From: Labrenzia sp. 011
GTDB lineage: Bacteria; Pseudomonadota; Alphaproteobacteria; Rhizobiales; Stappiaceae
Assembly: GCF_003075075.1 (NCBI RefSeq)
Contig: NZ_QCYM01000006.1
Span: 1 to 64,000, forward strand
Direction of reading: 5' to 3'
DNA length: 64,000 nt
Shown in pieces: positions 18,645 to 26,405 of the stretch. The notes beneath the pieces are model-generated. The model was not told the DNA's origin. It saw only the letters and a program-made list of their open reading frames with translations, and searched no databases. Made by a program: the position numbers and the translations under genes. Position 1 is the stretch's first letter, and every line of letters starts with the position of its first letter.

Positions 18645-19313
18645 ATGGGTGTGGCGATATCAAAGTCAGAAACGACGAGCGACGGCTTTGAAGGCGATCT
18701 GAACATTGAAGTCGACAGGACGCCGCCTCCGACCGTGAGCGAATTGAAATCGCTGTCCGATGACGGGCTTCTCGAACTGATCGCCGCGGACAACGAGGAT
18801 GCCTTCCAGATCCTGGTCGAGCGGCATGTGGACAGGGGATACGCGGTCGCCTACCGCATTCTTCGGAATGGTTCGGATGCGGAGGATGTCGTCCAGGATG
18901 CATTTCTCCAGGTCTGGACGCGCCGGGAGGTCTGGCAAAGCGGCCGGGCGAAATTCTCCACCTGGCTGTTTCGCGTGGTGAGCAACCGCTGCATCGACCT
19001 GCTGCGCAAGCCGAAAGCCGAAACGGTCGCCGAGTTGCCGGAACTGGCCGACAGCAGTTCCAACCAGTCGAAGGACCTGGAGCGGCAGGAGGCAACCGAA
19101 CTGCTGGAACGTGCAATGACGGAACTGCCGGACCAGCAGAGAATCGCCCTGGTGTTCTCCTACAATGAAAACATGAGCAACGGTGAGATCGCCGAAATCA
19201 TGGACACGACGGTGTCCGCGGTCGAATCCCTTCTCAAGCGCGGACGGCAGAAACTGCGCGATTTACTGAAATCGCAAGGTGCCGACATCCTCACCGCATT
19301 TACAAATAGTTAA
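18645..19313 (+). CDS. ECF-type RNA polymerase sigma factor
   Basis: A 222-aa group 4 sigma factor. After about 35 variable residues, region 2 shows DNEDAFQILVERHVDRGYAV, AEDVVQDAFLQVW and the KFSTWLFRVVSNRCIDLLR segment. Region 4 has LPDQQRIALVFSYNENMSNG and TTVSAVESLLKRGRQKLRDL. Regions 1.1 and 3 are absent, as expected for ECF factors. Related alphaproteobacterial sigma genes often lie beside small proteins with a D-L-RWP motif; a protein of that look is encoded at 22978. Flagellin begins 130 bases downstream, which suggests a link to filament gene expression. No membrane anti-sigma gene is adjacent. Confidence 0.9.
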   Translation: MGVAISKSETTSDGFEGDLNIEVDRTPPPTVSELKSLSDDGLLELIAADNEDAFQILVERHVDRGYAVAYRILRNGSDAEDVVQDAFLQVWTRREVWQSGRAKFSTWLFRVVSNRCIDLLRKPKAETVAELPELADSSSNQSKDLERQEATELLERAMTELPDQQRIALVFSYNENMSNGEIAEIMDTTVSAVESLLKRGRQKLRDLLKSQGADILTAFTNS

Positions 19314-19443
19314 CTCTACTTTTCCTCTTCCAAATAAAAAATCGCCTGATACTGGCGTGTCATCTCGTTGAACTGTCAGAGCGCGGGCTATCGCGCCGCT
19401 GCGCCGAAAGACGGGCGCGGACTTTTGACACGAGGAGAAGACG

Positions 19444-20616
19444 ATGCCTGTTATATCGACCAACACCGCCGCCAACACGGCGGTCCGCTATCTGAACGTC
19501 AACTCAAGCGAACAGTCCGAATCCCTTGCCAAGCTCGCAAGCGGATCGAGCATCACCAAGGCGTCCGACGACGCGGCCGGCCTGGCCATCGCCACCAAGA
19601 TTTCCTCCGACGTGGCCGCCCTCGAGCAGGCTTCCACCAACGCCTCCCACGGCATTTCGGTCCTGCAGACCGCCGACGGCGGCGCGGCCAACGTCAGCGA
19701 CATCCTGGAACGCATGAAGACCCTGGCCTCGCAATCAGCTTCCGGCACCGTGACGGATACCGAACGCGCCTACATCCAAGCGGAATTCGAGCAGCTCCAG
19801 GAAGAAATCGACGGCATCGCCGAAAGCACCCGCTACAACGGCCAGAGCCTTCTGGACGGTTCCAGCGATTTCTCCGACGATTCCGTCGAGACCGAGGCCA
19901 CCGTGACCGGCGCCAGCGCGGATGCTACGGTGACCGCCGACACCACGGGCACCATAACCATCAACGACATCGAGATCGAGCTGTCCACCGACGACACGAC
20001 CATGACCGTCGATGAAATGGTCGAGCAGATCAATGCCGGCCTCCAGGCGGAAGGCGAGTACACGGTCGTCGCCACCAACGAGAGCGGCACGCTGACGCTG
20101 AACACCCTGAACTCCGGCGAGAAGGCCTCCATCACCCTGGAGGACGGAACCGGCACACTAAACCTGGCAACGCTCGGCCTGACCGCCGGCACGACCACCG
20201 GCACGACAACGGAAGTCGACACGACCGGCGCCGACATCGTCGTCGGTTCCTCCTCGGCCGACACCATCAACCTGTCCCTGCCGGAACTGACCAGCGAGGC
20301 GCTCGGCATTGCCGATCTGGACGTTTCGACCGCCGATGGCGCCAAGGAGGCCCTTTCGGTCCTCGACATGGCAATCGACGAAGTCTCCAACGCCCGGGCC
20401 GAGATGGGTGCCACCATGTCCCGTTTCGAGTTCCGCTCCGCGCAGATCGACACCAGCATCGAGAACCTGGATGCCGCCCAGTCGGCGATCGCCGATGTCG
20501 ATATCGCCAAGGAACAGGCCACCCTGTCGGCCGCCAGCGTGAAGGTTCAGGCCGCCGTGGCCGCTGCCTCCCAGGCAAACGAGATGCCGGAAAACCTGCT
20601 CTCGCTGATCCGATAA
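19444..20616 (+). CDS. fliC: Flagellin
   Basis: Filament subunit (390 aa). The conserved N-terminal D0/D1 region includes NTAANTAVRYLN, KLASGSSITKASDDAAGLAI and the ISVLQTADGGAANVSDILER segment. A variable Thr/Asp-rich centre spans about residues 140-285 and includes a flagellin IN-type strand (TITINDIEIELS). The C-terminal D1/D0 region ends in the classical QANEMPENLLSLIR. The ribosome binding site GAGGAGAAG lies 5 bases before the ATG. The 5' leader has GC-rich inverted repeats. Its cap protein FliD and chaperone FliS are encoded next, so this is a self-contained filament set. Confidence 0.96.
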   Translation: MPVISTNTAANTAVRYLNVNSSEQSESLAKLASGSSITKASDDAAGLAIATKISSDVAALEQASTNASHGISVLQTADGGAANVSDILERMKTLASQSASGTVTDTERAYIQAEFEQLQEEIDGIAESTRYNGQSLLDGSSDFSDDSVETEATVTGASADATVTADTTGTITINDIEIELSTDDTTMTVDEMVEQINAGLQAEGEYTVVATNESGTLTLNTLNSGEKASITLEDGTGTLNLATLGLTAGTTTGTTTEVDTTGADIVVGSSSADTINLSLPELTSEALGIADLDVSTADGAKEALSVLDMAIDEVSNARAEMGATMSRFEFRSAQIDTSIENLDAAQSAIADVDIAKEQATLSAASVKVQAAVAAASQANEMPENLLSLIR

Positions 20617-20619
20617 CAG

Positions 20620-20645
20620 CTTTCGCGTTCGCAAGAACGCGAAGG
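20620..20645 (+). terminator. GCAA-loop hairpin after flagellin
   Basis: Immediately after the flagellin stop, arms TTCGCGTTC (20622-20630) and GAACGCGAA (20635-20643) form a perfect 9-bp stem closed by a GCAA tetraloop, extendable by two pairs. There is no T-run, so it may be a 3' stabiliser or factor-dependent end rather than an intrinsic terminator. Confidence 0.55.
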
Positions 20646-20728
20646 AAGGGCGCCAGCCCCTGAAATCGATGCCGGGTCCGTATGCCTCTGCCAGTACCTG
20701 ACTGCGGACCCAACCGGCGCCCTGGCTT

Positions 20729-20788
20729 CCGGACCGTCTTATTAGCCCCCCATAGCACATGCGAAAGCAATGTGCTGAGGCGGTCCGG
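20729..20788 (+). promoter_or_regulatory. Nested stem-loop in fliD leader
   Basis: An outer perfect 8-bp stem, CCGGACCG (20729-20736) with CGGTCCGG (20781-20788), encloses an inner hairpin AGCACAT (20754-20760) with ATGTGCT (20770-20776). The inner hairpin is closed by a GAAA-type loop with one bulged A. The structure ends 35 bases before the fliD ATG and could be part of its leader or of the flagellin 3' region. Confidence 0.45.
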
Positions 20789-20823
20789 AGCATCTTTCAG
20801 ACCTTTCGAAACGGATCATCGCC

Positions 20824-22527
20824 ATGAGCGTCACCGATACGACTTCCGCCACGACGACCACGACGACAACCGTTTACACGGCCACGGCGAACGCGACTGC
20901 GGATGTCGACTGGGACGCGCTGATCGAAGTCGCTGTGCTCCAGAAAGAGGTCCCGGCCGACTCGATCGAGATCAAGATGGCCGAGAATGAGGCGGAAATT
21001 GCCGCCTACGAGGAAATGCAGACCCTTCTGCAGGATTTGATGTCCGCGCTGGATGCCATCCGGGGAACCGACAATTCGCTGACCGATGCCGACGATGTCT
21101 TTTCCATGCGGGAAGCCTACCTGACCGGCTATGGCGATGTGGATGCGGAATCGGCGGTGGTGGTGACGGCCGATGACGGCATCGATGTCGCGACATACGA
21201 GCTTCAGGTCCTGCAGCTCGCCACAAGCCAGAAGGTGGCCGGCGACGTTTTCGGGGACGATTCCTCCGAACTCGGCATCTCGGGCACGTTCACCCTCGAG
21301 CTGGATGGGGCGGAATATGAAGACGGCGAGAGCGCCGTCGAGATCGAGATCTCGGAGGGCATGTCGCTGGACGAGGCTGCCGAGGAAATCAATGTCTACT
21401 CGGACGACAGCGGCGTGAAGGCTTCGGTGATCCAGATTTCCGATACCGAATACAAGCTTGTCCTGAGTGCCGCCGAGACCGGCCAGGACATCGTTCTCAC
21501 GAGTGTTTCCGGCGACGATGTCGGCCAGGCCCTCGGGCTGACCGATGTAAACGGCGCCTTTACCGGGGAACTTCAGGCCTCCCAGGACGCGATCATCAGC
21601 ATCGACGGTGTCGAGGTAACCCGAGACAGCAATGTCATCGACGACGTCATAGACGGGGTGACATTCTCCATCTACCAGGAGACCGGCGAAGACGGCTACA
21701 TCTCCGTCGAGATCTCGTCGTCCCTGACGAGCGTCCAGGACGCGGTCTATACCCTGGTCGATGCCTATAATGCTTATCGCGAATGGGCCCTGACCCAGCA
21801 GGAGGTGGCCTCCGGCGGCGGCGCCGCCGATGATGCCACGCTTTTCGGCGACAGCATCCTGCGCAGCGCGAATGCGGATATTGCCGAAGGCCTGTCGACC
21901 GTCATCGACGAGGCGAGCATGGCCTTGCTCGGCCTGTCCTACGACAGCAGCAACTACCTCGTCGTCGATGACGAGGAGCTTGCCGATGCGCTCCTGACCA
22001 ATCTGGACGCCATCGAGGATCTGCTGATGTTCCAGATGGACACCAGCTCCAGCGATCTGGCCCTTCTGGCGCGCAATGACGCGATGCCCGATGCATTGTC
22101 GCTGGATATCGAGGTGGATGCAGACGGCACCGTGACGAGCGTCCTGGTCGACGGCGAGGAGGGCCTGTTCGAGGTCAGCGGATCGCGTATCATCGGTGTC
22201 GAGGGAACCGTCTACGAGGGCATCAGCTTCGTCTTCACGGGCAGCCAAAGCCAGACCGTGGACATGACCTTCACCTCCGGCATGGTGGAGAAGCTCTATA
22301 ATTCGGCCGAGCACTACGCGGATGCGAGCGAGGGTCTGCTGACGGAAGTGATCACCGCCCTTACCGAACAGAACGCCGACTATCAGGAAGACTATGACAG
22401 CATCATTTCGGATGCCGACGACTACCGGGACTATCTGACCACGCTCTACGCGTCCTACCAGGCCGCGATCGAGCTGGCGGAGTCCAACCTTTCCTACATT
22501 GAAGCTCTTCTCGATTCAGGAGATTAA
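20824..22527 (+). CDS. fliD: Flagellar filament cap protein FliD (HAP2)
   Basis: A 567-aa hook-associated protein 2, which caps the filament and guides flagellin folding. The FliD N-terminal region is recognisable by position and by the EVAVLQKEVPADSIEIKMAE coiled coil. A flagellin IN-type motif appears as GMSLDEAAEEINVYSDDSGV with later KLVLSAAETGQDIVL. The FliD C-terminal region has VYTLVDAYNAYREWALTQQE and a long C-terminal coiled coil that returns to the filament core. The sequence is acidic and Cys-free, typical of exported axial proteins. Most rhizobial flagella lack FliD, which makes its presence notable. fliS starts 3 bases after its stop. Confidence 0.9.
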   Translation: MSVTDTTSATTTTTTTVYTATANATADVDWDALIEVAVLQKEVPADSIEIKMAENEAEIAAYEEMQTLLQDLMSALDAIRGTDNSLTDADDVFSMREAYLTGYGDVDAESAVVVTADDGIDVATYELQVLQLATSQKVAGDVFGDDSSELGISGTFTLELDGAEYEDGESAVEIEISEGMSLDEAAEEINVYSDDSGVKASVIQISDTEYKLVLSAAETGQDIVLTSVSGDDVGQALGLTDVNGAFTGELQASQDAIISIDGVEVTRDSNVIDDVIDGVTFSIYQETGEDGYISVEISSSLTSVQDAVYTLVDAYNAYREWALTQQEVASGGGAADDATLFGDSILRSANADIAEGLSTVIDEASMALLGLSYDSSNYLVVDDEELADALLTNLDAIEDLLMFQMDTSSSDLALLARNDAMPDALSLDIEVDADGTVTSVLVDGEEGLFEVSGSRIIGVEGTVYEGISFVFTGSQSQTVDMTFTSGMVEKLYNSAEHYADASEGLLTEVITALTEQNADYQEDYDSIISDADDYRDYLTTLYASYQAAIELAESNLSYIEALLDSGD

Positions 22528-22530
22528 ACG

Positions 22531-22974
22531 ATGAGCTATGCCATGAGCCGGGCCATAGCGGCCTACAGAACCGCCGCAACCACGGTTGCTCCCCCAGCGG
22601 CCGTGACCCTGCTGTTTGACGAGGTGCTGAACGCCATCGTTCTGGCGGCGGATCATCTGCGCAAGAAGGACTATGAACGCGCCCTTGTGCGTGTCGCCAG
22701 GGCGACGGGAATCCTGCGCGGCCTGCGCCAGAATGTCGATCTGGATATCGACAAGTCCATGGGGCAGCAGCTCATCGACATGTACACGCGCAACATCTTC
22801 GCTCTGAACAGCGCGGTAACGAAACCGGATGCCGAAGAACGCTTCGCGACGCTTGCCGAAGGCCTGCTGGACCTGCGCAATGCGTGGGCCGACATGACGA
22901 CGCTTGCTCCCCGAAACCTGCAGACGCTTGTGAAGGATATACGCAACGAACGAATTGTTGCCGAATGTTTCTAA
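22531..22974 (+). CDS. fliS: Flagellin export chaperone FliS
   Basis: A 147-aa all-helical protein matching FliS: an early AAYRTAATTVAPPAAVTLLF segment and FDEVLNAIVLAADHLRKKD, followed by VARATGILRGLRQNVDLDID. FliS binds the C-terminal disordered end of flagellin in the cytoplasm and prevents premature polymerisation. A CAGGAG ribosome binding site overlaps the fliD stop region, indicating translational coupling. The extended C-terminal helix (LLDLRNAWADM) is usual in alphaproteobacterial forms. Confidence 0.85.
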   Translation: MSYAMSRAIAAYRTAATTVAPPAAVTLLFDEVLNAIVLAADHLRKKDYERALVRVARATGILRGLRQNVDLDIDKSMGQQLIDMYTRNIFALNSAVTKPDAEERFATLAEGLLDLRNAWADMTTLAPRNLQTLVKDIRNERIVAECF

Positions 22975-22977
22975 GCC

Positions 22978-23292
22978 ATGGACAACCAATCTCCGGGCAT
23001 GTACCGTCGCGCACAGGCTCGGAGATTCTTTGGTTTGGAAATGGTTGCAGCAATGCCTCTCATGGCAATCGAAAAGTTTGATGCGCTTCTGGATCAACAC
23101 GGGCCCAACCTGGAAAAATGGCCGCTGACGGAGCAGGGGCAGGCAAGAGAGCTCCTGAAGATGTCCAGTGCGGCGCGAACCCGGCTCAAGGAAGAACAGG
23201 CTCTGTCAGCCCTGCTTTCCGCATGCCCGGCCCCGAAGGCACCTGTAGGTCTCGCCGCGAGAATCGTCAAGAAAGCGCGCGAGTCCAACTGA
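22978..23292 (+). CDS. Small soluble protein with D-L-KWP motif, possible anti-sigma-like
   Basis: A 104-aa protein beginning 3 bases after fliS. The core reads KFDALLDQHGPNLEKWPLT, then ARELLKMSSAARTRLKEEQA and LSALLSACPAPKAPVGLAAR. I recognise this FDALLD-RWP pattern from small alphaproteobacterial proteins commonly encoded beside ECF sigma genes; those usually continue into a membrane segment, which is missing here. No strong ribosome binding site precedes the ATG, and internal starts (MVAAMP or MAIEKF) are possible. A soluble regulator of the sigma factor at 18645, analogous to FlgM, is an attractive but untested idea; its function is otherwise unknown. Confidence 0.6.
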   Translation: MDNQSPGMYRRAQARRFFGLEMVAAMPLMAIEKFDALLDQHGPNLEKWPLTEQGQARELLKMSSAARTRLKEEQALSALLSACPAPKAPVGLAARIVKKARESN

Positions 23293-23478
23293 CGGCCTGC
23301 CTCGGACGCTGGTACGCTCCGCTGAAGGACGCCGTCTCCCGCAATTCCCTCATTCCCCCATCTGATCGCGAAAGTTTCCTGCTGGGTAATTTCTGCCCGG
23401 TTTGACGCGCGTGCCGGCCTTTGCCGCCCGCTTGTCGCCAACAGGATTTCTCCGATCCCGCGTGTTCTTGCCGATTTT

Positions 23479-23556
23479 CAAGTATCTGCGCCTGCAAAAA
23501 GGCGCTCGGCAGATTTTGCCCAAGTTATACGCTGATGCGGCAAATTATTCCCAAGT
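23479..23556 (+). promoter_or_regulatory. Three phased CAAGT boxes upstream of flgD
   Basis: CAAGT occurs at 23479-23483, 23521-23525 and 23552-23556, each followed by A/T-rich bases and preceded by a T-rich or CC-ending stretch. Spacings are 42 and 31 bases, close to four and three helical turns. They lie in the 390-base gap before flgD and may bind an activator. No gene is seen in the gap. Confidence 0.3.
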
Positions 23557-23594
23557 AAAATAATTGAAAAAACCTGCGCCCGGATCTCCGCCGT

Positions 23595-23676
23595 CACCCG
23601 TTTCACTATTATGTCGGGTGAATATTTGAAGTCGTAAATTCAACTTCACCCTCTCTCAGTATTGTCCAGAAGAGGG
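23595..23676 (+). promoter_or_regulatory. flgD leader with mutually exclusive stems
   Basis: CACCCG (23595-23600) can pair with CGGGTG (23615-23620). GGGTGAA (23616-23622) can instead pair with TTCACCC (23645-23651), reinforced by an inner TTGAA/TTCAA stem (23626-23630, 23639-23643). CCCTCT (23649-23654) can pair with AGAGGG (23671-23676), just before the GGAG ribosome binding site (23678-23681). The stems share bases, so only alternate sets can form at once, as in attenuators. Confidence 0.4.
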
Positions 23677-23683
23677 CGGAGAT

Positions 23684-24358
23684 ATGACTATATCCACCGT
23701 TAATTCTTATACGGCTTCTACAAGCGCGACGTCGACGACATCTACCGACGATGCCAGAACGTCTATCGACAGCGATGAATTCCTGTTGCTGATGGTGCAA
23801 CAGCTTCAGAACCAGGATCCCACCGATCCGGCCGATACCAGCGAATATATCAGTCAGATGATCGACTATGCGAGCTACGAGACGCAGGCCGAAATGTCCG
23901 ATCAGCTCACGACCCTTACCGACACGCTTTCCAACTACATGAGCTCCCAGGGGCTCGGATATCTCGGCCAGACGGTCGAGGCGGTCGGCAACACGACATC
24001 GCTCCAGGATGGAGAGGCGCAGTGGTCCTACACGCTGGAGAGCGAAGCCGAAAACGTGACCATCAGCATCCTCGATGAGGATGGCAACACGGTCTATTCC
24101 GAAACCGGGGAAACCTCGGAAGGCGCCCATTCTTTCGCCTGGGACGGGAGCACGTCGGACGGCACACAGCTCGAGGACGGCGGGCAATACACCATTGAGG
24201 TCGCGGCAGCGGATGCCGACGGCAACGAGGTGTCGGGCTACACCACCGTCGTGGCGGAGGTGACCGCAGTCGACACCACGAGCGACGAGGCCGTACTCGG
24301 CATCGGCGATGCCTCGGTGCTCCTCGACAACGTCCTCGCCGTCCTGGCGACGCAGTAA
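23684..24358 (+). CDS. flgD: Flagellar hook capping protein FlgD
   Basis: FlgD (224 aa), the scaffold at the tip of the growing hook that allows FlgE to assemble. The family signature DSDEFLLLMVQQLQNQDPTDP is followed by TSEYISQMIDYASYETQ. The C-terminal half has FlgD Ig-like/tudor features: ENVTISILDEDGN and SFAWDGSTSDGTQLEDGGQY. A good ribosome binding site (GGCGGAG) lies 2-8 bases before the ATG. It is followed after 11 bases by flgE. The long upstream gap with the structured leader suggests that it begins a new transcript separate from fliC-fliD-fliS. Confidence 0.93.
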   Translation: MTISTVNSYTASTSATSTTSTDDARTSIDSDEFLLLMVQQLQNQDPTDPADTSEYISQMIDYASYETQAEMSDQLTTLTDTLSNYMSSQGLGYLGQTVEAVGNTTSLQDGEAQWSYTLESEAENVTISILDEDGNTVYSETGETSEGAHSFAWDGSTSDGTQLEDGGQYTIEVAAADADGNEVSGYTTVVAEVTAVDTTSDEAVLGIGDASVLLDNVLAVLATQ

Positions 24359-24369
24359 GGAGATCCGGC

Positions 24370-25626
24370 ATGAGCTTGCAGGGAGCCCTGAACGCGTCCA
24401 TCTCCGCACTGTCCGCGCAGAGCGCCGCGCTGTCCGTCATTTCCGATAACCTGGCGAATTCCCAGACCACCGCCTACAAATCTTCCTCCACCAGCTTTTC
24501 CAGCCTTGTTGCGGGCAGCGGATCGAATTCCAGCGGTGGTGTCTCGGCGACGATGGTCTCCAACGTCGACCAGCAGGGACTGCTGGTGCAGTCGACCGAA
24601 GCGACCAGCCTCGCCATCGAGGGCGACGGTTTCTTCATCGTTGCCGACGGCTCGGACTCGACGTCGACCTACTACACCCGCAACGGCGAATTCACCGTCG
24701 ACAGCGAAGGCTATCTGACCAACGGCGAATATTACCTGCTCGGCTGGGAGACGGATTCCGATGGCAATCCCATCGGCGGGACGAGCGAGAACGCGCTGGA
24801 GCCTATCGACCTGGATTCTGTCCAGAGTTCGGTAGACGCGACGTCGAATGTCGCCATCCAGGCCAACCTGCCGGCGGATGCGGAAATCGGCGACAGTTTC
24901 GAGACGACCTTCGAGGTCTACGATTCCCTCGGAACGACCAGCACGGTCACGGCAAACTACACGAAGACCGCCGAAAACACCTGGGAGATGACCTATTCCG
25001 ACCCGGCCCTGCCGTCCACCGGCGAGACCATCGGAACGGTAACCTCCGGCAGCATCGAGGTGACCTTCAACACGGACGGGACGCTTGCCTCCACCAATCC
25101 CGATCCCGCGGAACTGACCATTGAAAGCTGGACGACCGGTGCCGAGGACAGCACCATCAGCATCGATCTCGGCGACGCCGGCAGCACCAGCGGTCTGACC
25201 CAGTATGCCTCCGGCGATGGCGATCCGTCGATCGATGTCCAGTCGATCGACCAGGACGGCCTGGCCTACGGCAACCTCAGCTCCATCGAGATCTCGGACG
25301 ATGGCACGGTCGTGGCCTTTTTCGACAATGGCGAAGAGCGCTCGATCTACCAGATCCCCGTGGCCACATTCGGCAATCCCGACGGCCTGGAGGAAATGAG
25401 CAGCGGCATCTATGCCCGCTCATCGACGTCGGGCAACGCCACCCTGCATGAGCCGGGCGAGGGCGGAGCCGGAACAGTCCAGGGCGGCTGGCTGGAAGCC
25501 AGCACGGTTGATACCGGGGAAGAATTCTCCAAGATGCTGTCCGCCCAGCAAGCCTATTCCGCCGCATCGCAGATCATGTCGGCCGCGAACTCCATGTTCG
25601 ACACGCTGCTCGACGCGGTCAGGTAA
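24370..25626 (+). CDS. flgE: Flagellar hook protein FlgE
   Basis: Hook subunit (418 aa). The N-terminal rod/hook motif is ISDNLANSQTTAYKSSSTSF and the next conserved block is SLAIEGDGFFIVADG. The D1/D2 region contains TSNVAIQANLPADAE and the ATFGNPDGLEEMSSGIY segment. The C-terminal conserved segment is QGGWLEASTVDTGEEFSKML ending in NSMFDTLLDAVR. An AAGGAG ribosome binding site lies 7 bases before the ATG. It forms the flexible joint between basal body and filament; basal body genes are not in the window. Confidence 0.94.
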   Translation: MSLQGALNASISALSAQSAALSVISDNLANSQTTAYKSSSTSFSSLVAGSGSNSSGGVSATMVSNVDQQGLLVQSTEATSLAIEGDGFFIVADGSDSTSTYYTRNGEFTVDSEGYLTNGEYYLLGWETDSDGNPIGGTSENALEPIDLDSVQSSVDATSNVAIQANLPADAEIGDSFETTFEVYDSLGTTSTVTANYTKTAENTWEMTYSDPALPSTGETIGTVTSGSIEVTFNTDGTLASTNPDPAELTIESWTTGAEDSTISIDLGDAGSTSGLTQYASGDGDPSIDVQSIDQDGLAYGNLSSIEISDDGTVVAFFDNGEERSIYQIPVATFGNPDGLEEMSSGIYARSSTSGNATLHEPGEGGAGTVQGGWLEASTVDTGEEFSKMLSAQQAYSAASQIMSAANSMFDTLLDAVR

Positions 25627-25631
25627 CAGCC

Positions 25632-25889
25632 ATGAGCGATCATCTCAAAGCCTGCCAGGAACAGCACAGGCGGCTGAAAGCCGACATTATGAAACTGGAA
25701 GCGGAAACGCGCAGCCAGGCAACCAGGCTGAAGCTGCAGGTTCTCAAGCGCGATCTTCAGGATCTCGTCCGCAGGATGCGGCGGGAGCAGGCGGAGGTCG
25801 GGCAGCAGATGTCCCGGTCGACCGCAGTCACCCAGGCAGTCAACGCCTATGCCAGAACGGCAGAAGTCTGGAAGAACCGAGGACGGTGA
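25632..25889 (+). CDS. Small helical protein between flgE and flgN, unknown
   Basis: An 85-aa, highly charged protein, almost entirely predicted helix (RLKADIMKLEAETRSQATRL, then VLKRDLQDLVRRMRREQAEV). It starts 5 bases after flgE and ends 2 bases before the FlgN-like gene, so it is surely co-transcribed with hook genes. Its size and coiled-coil look resemble FliJ-like escorts or chaperones, but I see no diagnostic motif. It could be an export chaperone or a regulator specific to this flagellar type. Confidence 0.7.
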   Translation: MSDHLKACQEQHRRLKADIMKLEAETRSQATRLKLQVLKRDLQDLVRRMRREQAEVGQQMSRSTAVTQAVNAYARTAEVWKNRGR

Positions 25890-25891
25890 GC

Positions 25892-26377
25892 ATGTCGAGA
25901 AAACCCGAAAAACGCCTGACCGTGATCCTGTCGCCAGCCGACATCGCAAAGGTCGAGGCCACCGTCGAACGCGCCATTCAGGTGGCCGAGGACCTTTACG
26001 CGGTGACGGAGGAGGAGAACCGGCGGCTGAAGAGCGGCCGGCCCGCCACCGTCGACGATCTTCTGGAACGCAAGCAGAAGCTTGCCACGGAACTGGAGGC
26101 TTTCCTGAAATCCTTCAAGGCGCAGAGCAATATCTTCCTGCTGGCATCTCCGGAAAAATTCACCCGGCTGCAGCACAGCAACGAGAAGCTGACGCGGGCC
26201 CTGTCGGAAAACAGCCAGAACCTGATCCGCGCACTGACGGCCAACCGCCGCAGGGTGGAGACCATCATGCGGGCGATCCGGGAAAAGCAGGCCGCCAATG
26301 CTCGCTACGACAAAACCGGGCGCTACGGCAGCCCGCCGTCGGGACCGCTTTCGATCGGCCGTCGCTACGAGGTCTGA
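25892..26377 (+). CDS. FlgN-like chaperone for hook-filament junction proteins
   Basis: A 161-aa helical protein with a long coiled coil at residues 15-130: KVEATVERAIQVAEDLYAVT, then DLLERKQKLATELEAFLKSF and KLTRALSENSQNLIRAL. Length, helical pattern and position directly before flgK and flgL match FlgN, which binds FlgK and FlgL before export. The C-terminal tail is Gly/Arg/Pro-rich (RYGSPPSGPLSIGRRY). The frame is open much further upstream; the ATG at 25892 immediately follows the stop of the preceding small gene and starts the helical region. Confidence 0.72.
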   Translation: MSRKPEKRLTVILSPADIAKVEATVERAIQVAEDLYAVTEEENRRLKSGRPATVDDLLERKQKLATELEAFLKSFKAQSNIFLLASPEKFTRLQHSNEKLTRALSENSQNLIRALTANRRRVETIMRAIREKQAANARYDKTGRYGSPPSGPLSIGRRYEV

Positions 26378-26405
26378 ACCGGCATAACCTGGAGGGACAA
26401 GGGCC

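Noticed and set aside
19314..19443. Sigma-28 or sigma-54 promoter before flagellin
   Set aside because: I looked for TAAA-N15-GCCGATAA and for GG-N10-GC patterns; only poor partial matches occur, so none is annotated.
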